The notes under the pieces were generated by a model that had not been told where the DNA came from, searched no databases, and saw only the letters and a program-made list of their open reading frames with translations. Of a DNA stretch of 64,000 nucleotides, positions 33,418 to 45,157 are shown one piece after another (the stretch's first letter is position 1; every line of letters starts with the position of its first letter). Source of the DNA: Viscum album (lineage: Eukaryota > Streptophyta > Magnoliopsida > Santalales > Viscaceae); contig CAUJRU010000141.1 of assembly GCA_963277665.1 (NCBI GenBank), positions 682,001 through 746,000 of the forward strand, given 5' to 3'. A program made the position numbers and the translations under genes.

Positions 33418-36417
33418 TTGATAACATATCAAGAGGCCAAAAAACTTGTAAAAGATGGAAATGAATGTTACCTTGCACACGTCGTTGAAAATAAAGGAAC
33501 TATTCAGATTAATTATGTGCCGATGGTAAATGAGTATCCTGATGTTTTTCCTGATGAGTTGCCTGGAATAATACCGGATCGGGAAGTTGCGTTTACTATT
33601 GACTTAGTTCCTGATGCTAAGCCAATTTCAAAACCCCCTTATCGAATGGCAAAAATTGAACTTTTAGAGTTGAAGGAGAAATTGCAAGATTTATTAGAGA
33701 AAGGTTTCATTAGACCTAGCACTTCACCATGGGGTGCTCCTATTTTATTTGTTAAAAAGAAAGATGGTTATATGAGACTTTGCATTGATTATAGAGCCTT
33801 GAATAATATCACTGTTAAGAACAAATATCCTTTGCCTCATATCGATGATTTGTTTGATCAGCTCCAGGGAGCACAGTTTTTTTCAAATATTGACTTGAGA
33901 TCAGGGTATCATCAGCTGAAGGTAAAGGAGGCAGATATTCCAAAGACCGCGTTCCGTACAAGATATGGCCATTATGAATTTGTAGTAATGCCTTTTGGGA
34001 TAACCAATGCACCTGCTTCATTCATGGACTTAATGAATAGAATTTTCCATGAGTTCTTGGATAAGTTTGTGGTGGTTTTCATTGATGATATTTTGGTGTT
34101 TTCTAAAAGTAAAGAGGAGCATGAAAAACATTTAAGGGTTATCTTGCAAACCTTAAAAGAAAAGAAACTGTATGGGAAATTCAGAAAGTGTGAGTTTTGG
34201 TTGCAACAAATTTCTTTCCTTGGTCACATTGTTTCTAAAGATGGAATAACTGTTGATCCTGCAAAAACAAAAGTTGTGGAAGAATGGCCAAGACCCACAA
34301 ATGTAACCAAGATTCGTAGCTTCCTTGGTTTGGCGGGCTATTACCGAAGGTTTGTTAGAAATTTTTCACGGTTATCTAGTCCAATGACTAAGCTAACTCG
34401 GAAGGGTGTTAAGTTTATCTGGACAAAAGAATGTGATGATTGTTTTCAGGAATTGAAAAGAAGATTGGTGAATGCTCCAGTTTTGGCACTACCTTCCAGG
34501 AATGGTGAGTTTTTTATTTACAGTGATGCTTCATTGAAAGGACTTGGTTGCGTCCTAATGCAGAATGATCAGGTAATTGCTTATGCTTCACGACAGTTGA
34601 AAACTCATGAGGTAAATTACCCTACACATGATTTGGAACTAGCTGCTGTTGTTTTTGCTTTAAAAATTTGGAGGCATCATTTGTATGGAGTAAAGTGTGA
34701 AATATATACCGATCACAAATGTTTAAAGTATATATTCACTCAGAAAGAGTTAAACATGAGACAGAGGAGATGGCTAGAATTAATCAAGGATTATGATTGT
34801 ACAATTCATTACCATCCGGGAAAATCAAATAAAGTGGCTGATGCTTTGAGTCGAAAAAGTAATGCTTCATTAACAATGTTGCGGTTGGAATGTGATCCTT
34901 TGGTTAACGATTTGATGAAATTTGGCATAGAAGTTGTTGGTGCAGGAAGTCCTTCTATTTTGTTTCAGGTATCAGTGAGATCATCTCTATCAGATAAAAT
35001 CAAGCAAGCACAGAAGCAAGACAGTGAGTTGCGGGAAAAGGTAGAGCTGGTTCAGAAAGGTAAGTTGCCTGAATTCAACATTGATAATGATTATGTTTTG
35101 AGATTTGGGAAGAGATTGTGTGTGCCCTGTGATTCACAGTTGAAGAGAGAGTTGTTATGTGAAGCTCATAGTTCTCCGTTTTCAGTTCATCCGGACAGTA
35201 CTAAGATGTATAGAGATCTGCAGGAGTATTTTTGGTGGGATGGAATGAAAAGAGATATTGCTGATTTTACTGTGAAGTGTTTGACATGTCAACAGGTTAA
35301 AGCAGAGCGGTAGTTACCGAAAGGGATGCTTCAGCCTTTACCAGTGCCAGAGTGGAAATGGGAGAATATATCCATGGACTTTGTTGTTGAATTACCGAAG
35401 AAATCTCGAGGTAATAATGCAATCTGGGTTATTGTTGATCGCTTGACCAAGTCTGCTCATTTCCTTGCTATACGAGATACTTTCTCTCTTGATCAACTTT
35501 CCCATTTGTATCTTAAAGAGATAGTCAGGTTACATGGAGTTCCTCTCTCCATTGTATCGGATCGTGATCCCAGGTTTACTTCTAACTTTTGGAAGGGCCT
35601 TCAGAAGTCTTTGGGTACTGAGTTAAATTTTAGTACAGATTTTCATCCTCAATCAGATGGGCAGTCAGAACGAACAATTCAGACATTGGAGGATATGCTA
35701 CGAGCTTGTTCTATGGATTATCAGGGAAGTTGGGACCAACATCTTTCTTTGGTTGAGTTTTCATATAATAACAGTTTTCATTCCAGTATACAGATGGCAC
35801 CATTTCAGGCATTATATGGGAAGCGGTGTCGAACTCCAGCTTTCTGAGATGAAGTGGGTGAAAGAAAGTTGATGGGACCAGAATTGGTAGAAGAGATGGT
35901 AGAAAAAGTTCAGATGATTCAGAAACACATGAGAACAGCTCAGAGCAGGCAGAAGAGTTATGCGGATAACCGGAGGAAGGATCTATCTTTCGAGGTAGGT
36001 GATCATGTTTTTCTCAAGGTTTCTCCTTAGAAAAGTGTGATGAGATTTGGTAAGAAAGGAAAGTTGAGTCCTAGGTTCATTGGACCATACGAAATTCTGG
36101 AGAGAGTTGGATCAGTTGCATACCGAGTGGCTTTACCTCCGAGTTTATCTCAGGTACACAATGTTTTTCACATTTCGATGTTGAGAATGTATATGCCAGA
36201 TCCATCTCATGTTTTGAGTCCAGAGGTAGTTCAGCTGGAAGAGAACCTATCTTATGAGGAATAACCGGTCCAGATTCTTGACCACAGGGAGCAAGTGTTA
36301 CGGAATAAGGTGATTCATCAGGTAAAGGTTTTGTGGAAAAACCACATGATTGAAGAGGCAACCTGGGAATCTGAAAATGCAATGAGGGATAAGTACCCCC
36401 ATTTATTTGATAAGTAA
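33418..36417 (+). pseudogene. pol: pol pseudogene: RT, RNase H, integrase, chromodomain
   Basis: One reading frame broken only by nonsense codons: TAG 35311, TGA 35845, TAG 36028, TAA 36262. RT has FIDD at residues 221-224, in place of the more common YxDD. RNase H has SDAS (369-372), DLELAA, TDHKCL and ADALSRK. The integrase zinc finger is H584-X6-H591-X29-C621-X2-C624. The catalytic triad codons D 35377, D 35560 and E 35668 give D-X35-E. A GPY motif (VGSVAYRV zone, after 36037) and a chromodomain-like tail (36265-36417, ending KYPHLF) follow. The first codon shown is TTG at a truncation, so no real start exists. Other copies show the lost sense codons were CAG, TGG, TGG and CAA. Confidence 0.9.
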
Positions 36418-36441
36418 ATAAATTGCGGGGACACAATTTTC

Positions 36442-36456
36442 TAAAGGGGGGAAGGA
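36442..36456 (+). other. Polypurine tract of element 2
   Basis: TAAAGGGGGGAAGGA lies 25 bases after the pol stop and directly before TGTAACATCTC. It marks the 3' LTR boundary at 36457. Confidence 0.88.
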
Positions 36457-38982
36457 TGTAACATCTCAAGTAAGTAATGAATAATATATATTTTTATCTA
36501 TGTTTATTAATGATTAAGATAGTGTTATAGAGGCTTAAAATGAAAATAAATACAATCTTATGCATGGAATACACTAATATTCTTAAAAGATTGATTTACT
36601 GCCTTTTGATGGAAAACAATTTTTGAATCTATATTTTGACAATTTTATAAACTATGTTTGTCAAAATAAACTTATCCTTTATTATTGGGACATCAAAATT
36701 TACCTTGTGTGAATTTTTTGTATTTTTCTGACAATGTTCATTTTTTAATGAATAGTGAAAAATACTGCATTTTACATCAAAAATGCTTTTTAATCTAATT
36801 TATTTATATGATTAGATTATGTTTTGAATTGGTTTTTAAGTGAAATTAGAATATATTTTTACCATTTTATCCAATGGTGGTCATTGGAATCAATTTCACT
36901 TTGAAATTAGACTTAAACTGGTGTCAATCTTTTGATACTTATTGTTTTGTAAAAACACGCTATTTGCTCTGGCAGCGGGAATTAATTATTAAATTAATTA
37001 ATGTGACTTATATGATTTTAATTTTGTAAAATAGACTTCATTTTTGAATTCGGAATATCAAATATAGCTTAGGGTGAATTTTTGGTAATTTTCTGAAAAA
37101 CTTCAATTTTTGATGAATAGTGAAACCACTAAGTGGTAATCAAGCAAACTAATTTTTTAGTTAAATGAAAGTTTACCACTAATGTGTATTGAATTTTGAA
37201 AATCCGACATACATGGTTGTCATTAATAAGTAAAATGTGGTTCAATGAGATTAAAATAATTTTTTGGTGAATAGTAACTTATTAAGTTTTTAATTGCGAT
37301 TAGTGGTGATTAGTGTAGTTTATGGTATAAATAATGCTTTAATAATATGAAATGACCTAGACACATGTCCCAACCTTATTGGTTGTGTCATGGACGACCA
37401 AGAAAAGCCATGGGTCAACTTGGGGACCCCATGGAGACATTTGGGTTGGGAAATGACATAAATAACTTTTTATTAAATGTTAAAGTAAAAATGACACAAA
37501 CAAGAGATGTTTTACGAAAACAATTTTTACATGGGGTTATAAAGATCCAATTTTTGATTATAAATAGTCATTGGAAAGCTAAAAAGATTTCCTACATCAT
37601 AGTATTTTTTTATGATTTTTAGACATTAAATAAATTAAATTATTTATGACATAATAATGATGCAGCGATGACATCATTATTTGACGATTTAAATAAAATG
37701 GAAAGATAATGTAAAATATATGAACTACACATGTCCAAAACCAATTGGATGAGTGGATTTCGAAGCCTTATCACCTTATCCATGAATTATATCAATGTGG
37801 GACCTTCTGAAACCGAAACACATTTTCAAATAAAGTAATATTTCTTTACTTTCCAAAAGTGCCCCTCCTCTCCTCTTATAAAAGGCCCCCACCTCTACCT
37901 CATTTCACACACTCCTCAAGCCATTGGCTCGGCAAAACCCTTCCCATTTACTCTCTCCACATCCCTATACTCATCCTAGAGGATTCCCTTTGGGCATAAT
38001 CCTTTCAAAGGAAGCCTTTAGGCTCAAATCCAAAGGAGTTACACTTTTAAAGGTAATTCATTCTCTCATGTTCATTTGTTTTATTTTGCTTCTCCAACCC
38101 CCTAAACTCTTTTTATTTACTTATTTTGTAACAACACCAGAATCTTAAATATACTAGGATGTTGTTATAGGATATATTTGAGCTACACACTCACACAATT
38201 ACATCAAATGGTTAAAGAACATACGGTTTCCGTGGATGGCGAAATTCTGCCTCCCGAAACGATGATTGTTCAATACTCATTTAACACCTTCAAAGGTGGC
38301 CATTATGAGGTCACTATTTTTATATATGATATATAATATTTTTATGTTTTCCTTAAGCTTCTGTTTTTTTCATTTTGGGCATACCTTTATGGTTTCCATT
38401 ATGGGTGAACACGATATCTTCATTTTAGGAAGTGCGGACTACCGCCCCCTGAAAGTGATTTGATTCGTTAATACCATATGTGGGATGTGTAAAGGATAAA
38501 GTTAATGATATTATATATTTTATTATAATGGAATTATAATATACTCTTATATCATTATGATTCCATTCCAGAAAATATGAAATAGAAATGGAAGTAGCGT
38601 TCATGCGTACGTACGGCTTACCGTCTCCATGAACGGTGCATTTCATTTCTTACCTCTAAATGTGATGTAATATTATAAATACATGTATATGATGAATATA
38701 TATGATAAATATTCTATCCAAATCATTAATATCATTCTGGATATAACGAACCTTTGACCAAATTAACAACAAGTAAGTGTAAGAAGTCTATTTTTGACTT
38801 AAGAACCAAATACCGACAAAATGAACATTATTAACTTAAATGATTACATGATGTCCATAACATGGTATAAAAGTAATAATGAACTTGAAAAAGGTTCTTA
38901 AGCAAGTGGAGATTAACTCAAGTTTATTATTCAGGAGATTAGAGAACGGTCGGCTCAAGTCAGATACGAGGTATGAGACTTT
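36457..38982 (+). repeat. 3' LTR of element 2, head B, right-truncated
   Basis: It starts TGTAACATCTCAAGTAAG. The first ~430 bases differ from head A (elements 1, 4, 5), then it becomes collinear from GGAATCAATTTCAC (36886). It holds the U3 palindromes, TATA box (37877-37884), leader, hairpin (~38595-38655) and the start of module B (GATACGAGGTATGAGAC). It breaks at 38982 back to LTR ~1310. Confidence 0.87.
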
Positions 38983-41276
38983 TTGATTATAAATAGTCAT
39001 TGGAAAGATAAAAATATTTCCTACATCATAGTATTTGTTTTATAATTTTTAGAAATTAAATAAATTAAATTATTTATGACATAATAATGATGTAGCGATG
39101 ACATCATTATTTGACGATTTAAATAAAATGGAAAGATAATGTAAAATCTATGAACTAAACATGTCCAAAACATATTGGATGGGTGGATTTCGAACCCTTA
39201 ACACCTTATCCACGAATTATATCAATGTAGGACCTTTTAAAACCGAAACACATTTTCAAATAAAGTAATATTTCTTTACATTCCAAAAGTGCCCCTCCTC
39301 TCCTCTTATAAAAGGCCCCACCTCTACCTCATTTCACACACTCCTCAAGCTTTTGGCTCGGCCAAACCCTGCCCATTTACTCTCTCCACATCCCTCTCCT
39401 CATCCTAGAGTATTCCCTTTGGGAATAATCCTTTCAAAGGAAGCCTTTAGGCTCAAATCAAAAGGAGTTACACTTTTAAAGGTAATTCATTCTCTCATGT
39501 TCATTTGTTTTATTTTTCTTCTCCAACCCCCTAAAATATTTTTATTTATTTCTTTTGTAACAACACCAGTATATTCAATATACTAGTATGTTTTTATAAG
39601 ATTTATTCTAGCTACACTCTCACACAACTACATCAAATGGTTAAATAACATACGGTTTCCGTGGATGGCGAAATTGTGCCTCCCGAAACGATGATTGTTC
39701 AATACTCATTTAACACCTTCAAAGGTGGCCATTATGATGTCACTATTTTTATATATGATATATAATATGTTTATGTTTTACTTATGCTTCTTTATTTTTC
39801 ATTTGTGTCTTACCTTTATGGCTTCCATTATGTGTATACGCGATATCTTCATTTTAGGAAGTGCGGACTACCGCCCCCTCAAAGTGATGTGATTCGTTAA
39901 TGCCATACGTGGGACGTATAAAGGATGGATTTAATGTTATTATATATGATGTTATACTGGAATTATTATTTACCTATATATCATTATTATTTCATTCCAT
40001 TAAAGTATGAGATAGAAATGAAAGTAGCGTTCATGCGTACGTACGACTTACCGTCTCCATGAACGGTGCATTTCATTTCTTATCCCCAAATGTAATGTAC
40101 TATTATAAGTACATATATATAATGGATATATATGATGTATGATACATCTAAATGATTAATATAATTCTGGAATTAAAATATACATACCTCTCATATAGTT
40201 TTAATTCCATTAATACGACATAGAAATGAAAGTAGCGTTCATGCGTACGTCAGGCTTACCGTCTCCATGAACGGTGCATTTCATTTATTTCCTCTAAATG
40301 ATTATATGATTTTACAAATACATGTATATACTGGATATATATGATATATATGATATCCAAATCAGGAATGTCATTTTTGGATATGAAGAACCTTTGACCA
40401 CACGAACAACATGTAATTGTAAGAAGTCCACTTTCGGCCGTCGTGACCGTTATTTGAGTTTCGGCTTTCTCTACAAGCCATACCTTCTTTTTAAAAGAAA
40501 AATAAATACCATGTTTTACTTTTCTTTTATTTTGGTATTTAAAATGGTTTTCATAATGTTTTTATATCAATGTGTCGTATTGATATCTCGTGATTGAAAT
40601 GTGGAAATTTTATGTTTCCATTATGCATGTTTTATGTGATATGATTATGTTATGGTTCTTGGGCATTATTATGAAGATGGGTGGTTCCGTGATAAACTAA
40701 GGGCGGGTGAGCCCGTTATAGCTCTCCAATGCATTGGGTAACGTGAAGGAGTGAAATGTTAAGGTTTCTCCAAAGAGATTTTAGGGAATATACTGTGATG
40801 GGTATTCCAAACGTAACCAAGAGGGTTACTCCCTACGTAAGAATGTTATGAATGCCTCAAGTTACCTTTATGTCTTATGATTTCTATGATTTATTCATGA
40901 TTTTATGAGGTATGTTAAAGTGCCTATGTTTTATGGGTAAAGTATGATTTCATTCTTATGTATATATGAACTCATGTTTCCTTTCCATGTTTTTATAACC
41001 CATACTGAGCTTTTTATGCTCATCCCAAGTTTTTTTTGAAATGATTTTCACAGGTCAAGGGAAAGGTACATGATATGATGATAGAGTGAACGATGTGTCA
41101 AGAAATAATCCATGTTTTATTTTAAACATGTTTCCATTTATGGGAGTGAATAATACTATCTTTCTGTAACCACTTTGTTTATATGTGGAATGTAATGCAT
41201 GTTTTATGATCTAATTCTCTAAAACTCTAAACCTGAAAAGATCCTCAACGTGTAATCTTGTAATAACTCAAGATTA
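38983..41276 (+). repeat. LTR fragment with doubled hairpin and hybrid distal module
   Basis: It restarts at TTTGATTATAAATAGTC, then TATA box (39307-39314), leader, and two hairpin copies (about 40010-40080 and 40225-40295), mirroring 31628-31910. At 40436 module A sequence (CCACTTTCG) switches within a few bases to module B (GCCGTCGTGACC). The piece ends ACTCAAGATTA, 30 bases short of the LTR end, against an inverted LTR end. Confidence 0.82.
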
Positions 41277-44200
41277 TAAGGCCCCAGCCTTAAACCTTAC
41301 TTAATCTTGAGTTATTACAAGATTACACATTGAGGATCTTTTCAGGTTTAGAGTTTTAGAGAATTAGATCATGAAACTTTCATTACATTCCACATTTAAA
41401 CAAAGTGGTTACATAAAAGACAGTATTCATTCTTCCCATCAACGGAAACATATTTAAAATATAACACGGATTCTTTCTTGACACATCCTTGACACTATCA
41501 TCACATCATGTACCTTTCCCTTGACCTGTGAAAAACATTTCAAAAACTTGGGATGAGCATAAAAAGCTCAATAAGGGTTACAAAAATATGGAAAGGAAAC
41601 ATGAGTTCATATATACATAAGAATGAAATCATACTTTACCCATAAAACATAGGCATATCAAATCATGAATAAATCATAGAAACCATAAGACATAAAGGTA
41701 ACTTGAGGCATTCATAACATTCTTACGTAGGGAGTAACCCTATTGGTTACGTTTGGAATACCCATCACAGTATATTCCCTAAATCTCTTCGGAGAAACCT
41801 TAACGTTTCACTCCTTCGCGTTACCCAATGCATTGGAGAGCTATATCGGGATCACCCGCCCTTAGTTTATCACGGAACCACCCGTTCTTCATAACAATGC
41901 CCAAGAACCATAACATAATCTTATCACATAAACACGAATAAAGGAAACATAACATTTCCACATTTCAATCACAATATAACATTTTAGGATATTGAAATAA
42001 TGAATCCATTCAAAAAGAAACCATTTCCAAAACCATTTAAAACATTTAATAAAGAGATTTTTGAATCAAAGTTTCCCATACCACCTTGAAGCTTTTAACA
42101 TTTTAAACCATTAAAATCCATATAAATAAATCCTTAAAACCATTTTGAAAACATGGATATTAATAAGAACAAATAATTAAAACATTTAAAACGATATTTT
42201 GGTTAAAGGGGTTTTACCAAAATTAGAGACACTTGAATACAATAATCGAGGAATAACATTTAGTCAGAACTTTATAATATCATGAGAATAAAAGGATTCA
42301 TGATATAATACTCCAAAGGACATTATATACACCATATAAGAGTGAATTGGTGCATAACAACAATGAACCCTCAATAGAAATGTCAAATGTGATGAAATAC
42401 CTTATAAAGAAGGTATCTTTAAATTAAGGACAAATAAATCTCAAAAATATGTTTGAAAAATATATATACACCCAATATAAGTGGATATTAAGTGTAAAAC
42501 AATAAAAGTTCATTCACACATATTCAATGGATGACATATTCAATGACTACAAGTTGAACCCAAAGAAATCGAAATTGGGTTAAAAAGTTCCCTTGACAGC
42601 CTAACAGCATCACATCAAAATGAGTTGATGAGAGATAAAAAGTGTATCTCATCACTTGTACATAAAATTTACATTAATAAGGATGTATTAGAACATATCC
42701 CAACATAAAAATATGTAAATTAAAAGACCCAATAAAAGAAGTCTTTTAAAAAAGAGGGGGGTGAAAGGTTCCCTTACCGACATGGGTATCTTTCGAAACA
42801 TACGCCCCGTGAAATAAGGACAATACATCATTGATGTAAATACTCATAAATGAAAGAATATTACACAATGAGTAAAATAATGGTCAGTACATACACCACT
42901 CAAAGGAAATTTTGGCAAATGTATCATAAATCTCACGGGAATAAAAGTGAGATGAAAAATCCCTTACGAAAACTCGGCAGCCTAACGGTGCCACTTAAAA
43001 CTTCCAAAATTGATTGATGAGAGAGAATAGGGTCTCTCATCACATGAACATAAAAATTACAGTAAATTTAATATAAAAGAACATCCCAATCATAAGAAAA
43101 ATTATCTTAAAAGAAATGACATAAAAGAGTGTACTTAAAAAGAAAGAGAGTTGTAGGATCCCTTACCTCGGGTCCGACTTGACTCGATCATTCTTTAATC
43201 TCCTGAATAATAAACTTGAGTTAATTTCTAATTCCTTAATAACCTTTTTCAAGTTCATTATTACTTTTATACCACTTATTACCATGTCATAAACATTATG
43301 TAATCATTTAAGTTAATAATATTTGTTTTGCCGATATTTGGTTCTTAAGTCGAAAGTGGACTTCTTACAATTAAATGTTGTTCATGTGGCCAAATGTTTA
43401 TTATATCAAGAATTGTATTCATTATGTAAATATCATATATTTCATATATATCCAGTACATTCATGCATTTATAACATTACATAATCATTTAGAGGTAAGA
43501 AATGAAATGCACCGTTCATGGAGACGGTAAGCCGTACGTACGCATGAATGCTACTTTCATTTCTATTTCGTATTTTATAGAATGGAATAATAATTATATA
43601 AAGGTATATTATAATTCCAGTATAATATCATATATAATATCATATTTCCATCCTTTATACATCCCACATATGGTATTTAACGAATCAAATCACTTTGAGG
43701 GGGCGGTAGTCCGCACTTCCTTAAATGAAGATATCGCGTATACCCATAATGGAAGCCATAAAGGTAAGACAAAAATGAAAAATACAGAAGCATAAATAAA
43801 CATAAACATATTATATATCATATATAAAAATAGTGACATTATAATGGCCACATTTGAAGGTGTTAAATGAGTATTGAACAATCATCGTTTCGGGAGGCAG
43901 AATTTCACCATCCACGGAAACCGTATGTTCTTTAACCATTTGATGTAGTTGTGTGAGAGTTTAGCTTGAATAAATATTATAAAAACATTCTAGTATATTG
44001 AATATACTGTTTTTGTTACAAAAGAAGTAAATAAAAAGAGTTTAGGGGGTTGGAGAAGAAAAATAAAACAAATGAACATGAGAGAATGAATTACCTTTAA
44101 AAGTGTAACTCCTTTTTATTTGAGCCTAAAGGCTTCCTTTGAAAGGATTCTGCCAAAAGAGAATCCTCTAGGATGAGGAGAGGGATGTGGGGAGAGTAAA

Positions 44201-45157
44201 TGGGAAGGGTTTGGCCGAGACAAAGGCTTGAGGAGTGTGGGAAAATAGGTAGAGGTGGGGGCCTTTTATAAGAGGAGAGGAGGGGAACTTTTGGAAAGTG
44301 AAGAAATATTACTTTATTTGAAAATGTTTTTCGGTTTCAAAAGGTCACACATTGATATAATTCGTGTATAAGGTGATAAGTCTTCGAAATCCACTCATCC
44401 AATAAGTTTTGGACATGTGTAGTTCATAGATTTTACATTATCTTTCCATTTTATTTAAATCGTCAAATAATGATGTCATCGCTGCATCATTATTATGTCA
44501 TAAATAATTTAATTTATTTAATGTCTAAAAATTATAAAAAAATACTATGATGTAGGAAATCTTTTTAGAATTCCAATGAATATTTATAATCAAAAAGATG
44601 ACTTTTATAACCCCACATAAGAATTGTTTTAGTAAAACAAATCATGTTTGTGTCAATTTTACTTTTACATTAAATAAAATGTTATTTATGTCATTTCCCA
44701 ACCAAAGTGGATCCATGGGGTCCCCAAGTTGACCCATGGCTTGTCTTGGTCGGCCATGATACAAAAAATGAGGGTAAGACATGTTTCAATCTCATCTCAT
44801 TTTATTAAAGCATTATTTTTACCTTAAACTACACTAATTACCACTAATCGCGATTAAAAACTTAATAAGTTACTATTCACCAAAAAATTATTTTAATCTC
44901 ATTGAACCACATTTTACTTCTTAATGACAACCATGTATGTCGGATTTTTTTAAAATCAGAACACAATGATGGAAAAATTTCATTTAAAGGGAAAATCAGT
45001 TTTATAAGTACCCCTTAGTGGTTTCACTATTCATCAAAAATTGAAGTTTTTCAGAAAAATTCCAAAAATTCACCCTAAGATATATTTGATATTCTGAATT
45101 CAAAAATGAAGTCTGTTTTACAAAATTCAAAACATATAAGTCACATTAATTAATTTA
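41275..45157 (-). repeat. Long inverted LTR copy, module A (LTR 4828 to ~760)
   Basis: It begins with the inverted LTR terminus TATAAGGCCCCAGCC and runs unbroken through the acceptor-like site, subrepeats, hairpin (43502), TATA box (complement 44263-44270) and U3. It ends at TTAATTAATTTAATA. One subrepeat unit is missing (the zone near 43000-43150 is shorter than the reference). Confidence 0.85.

Larger units (their letters stand above)
33411..38982 (+). mobile_element. Element 2: Ty3/gypsy chromovirus, 5'-truncated, most complete pol
   Basis: It starts inside pol between protease and RT, directly against an inverted LTR, so the 5' LTR, PBS, gag and protease are missing. Pol continues to its natural stop at 36415-36417, followed by a PPT (36442-36456) and a head-B LTR. 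It most resembles plant Tekay/Del chromoviruses by pol order and chromodomain. It is the best guide to what the autonomous partner of these LTRs encoded. Confidence 0.88.

Noticed and set aside
33815..34021. Minus-strand open frame within pol
   Set aside because: It is antisense to a well-recognised RT domain and is a frame shadow.
36077..36469. 130-codon minus-strand frame over integrase/chromodomain (similar at 54599 and 60742)
   Set aside because: It is antisense to the conserved pol 3' end in each copy. It stays open only because the coding sequence opposite is conserved.
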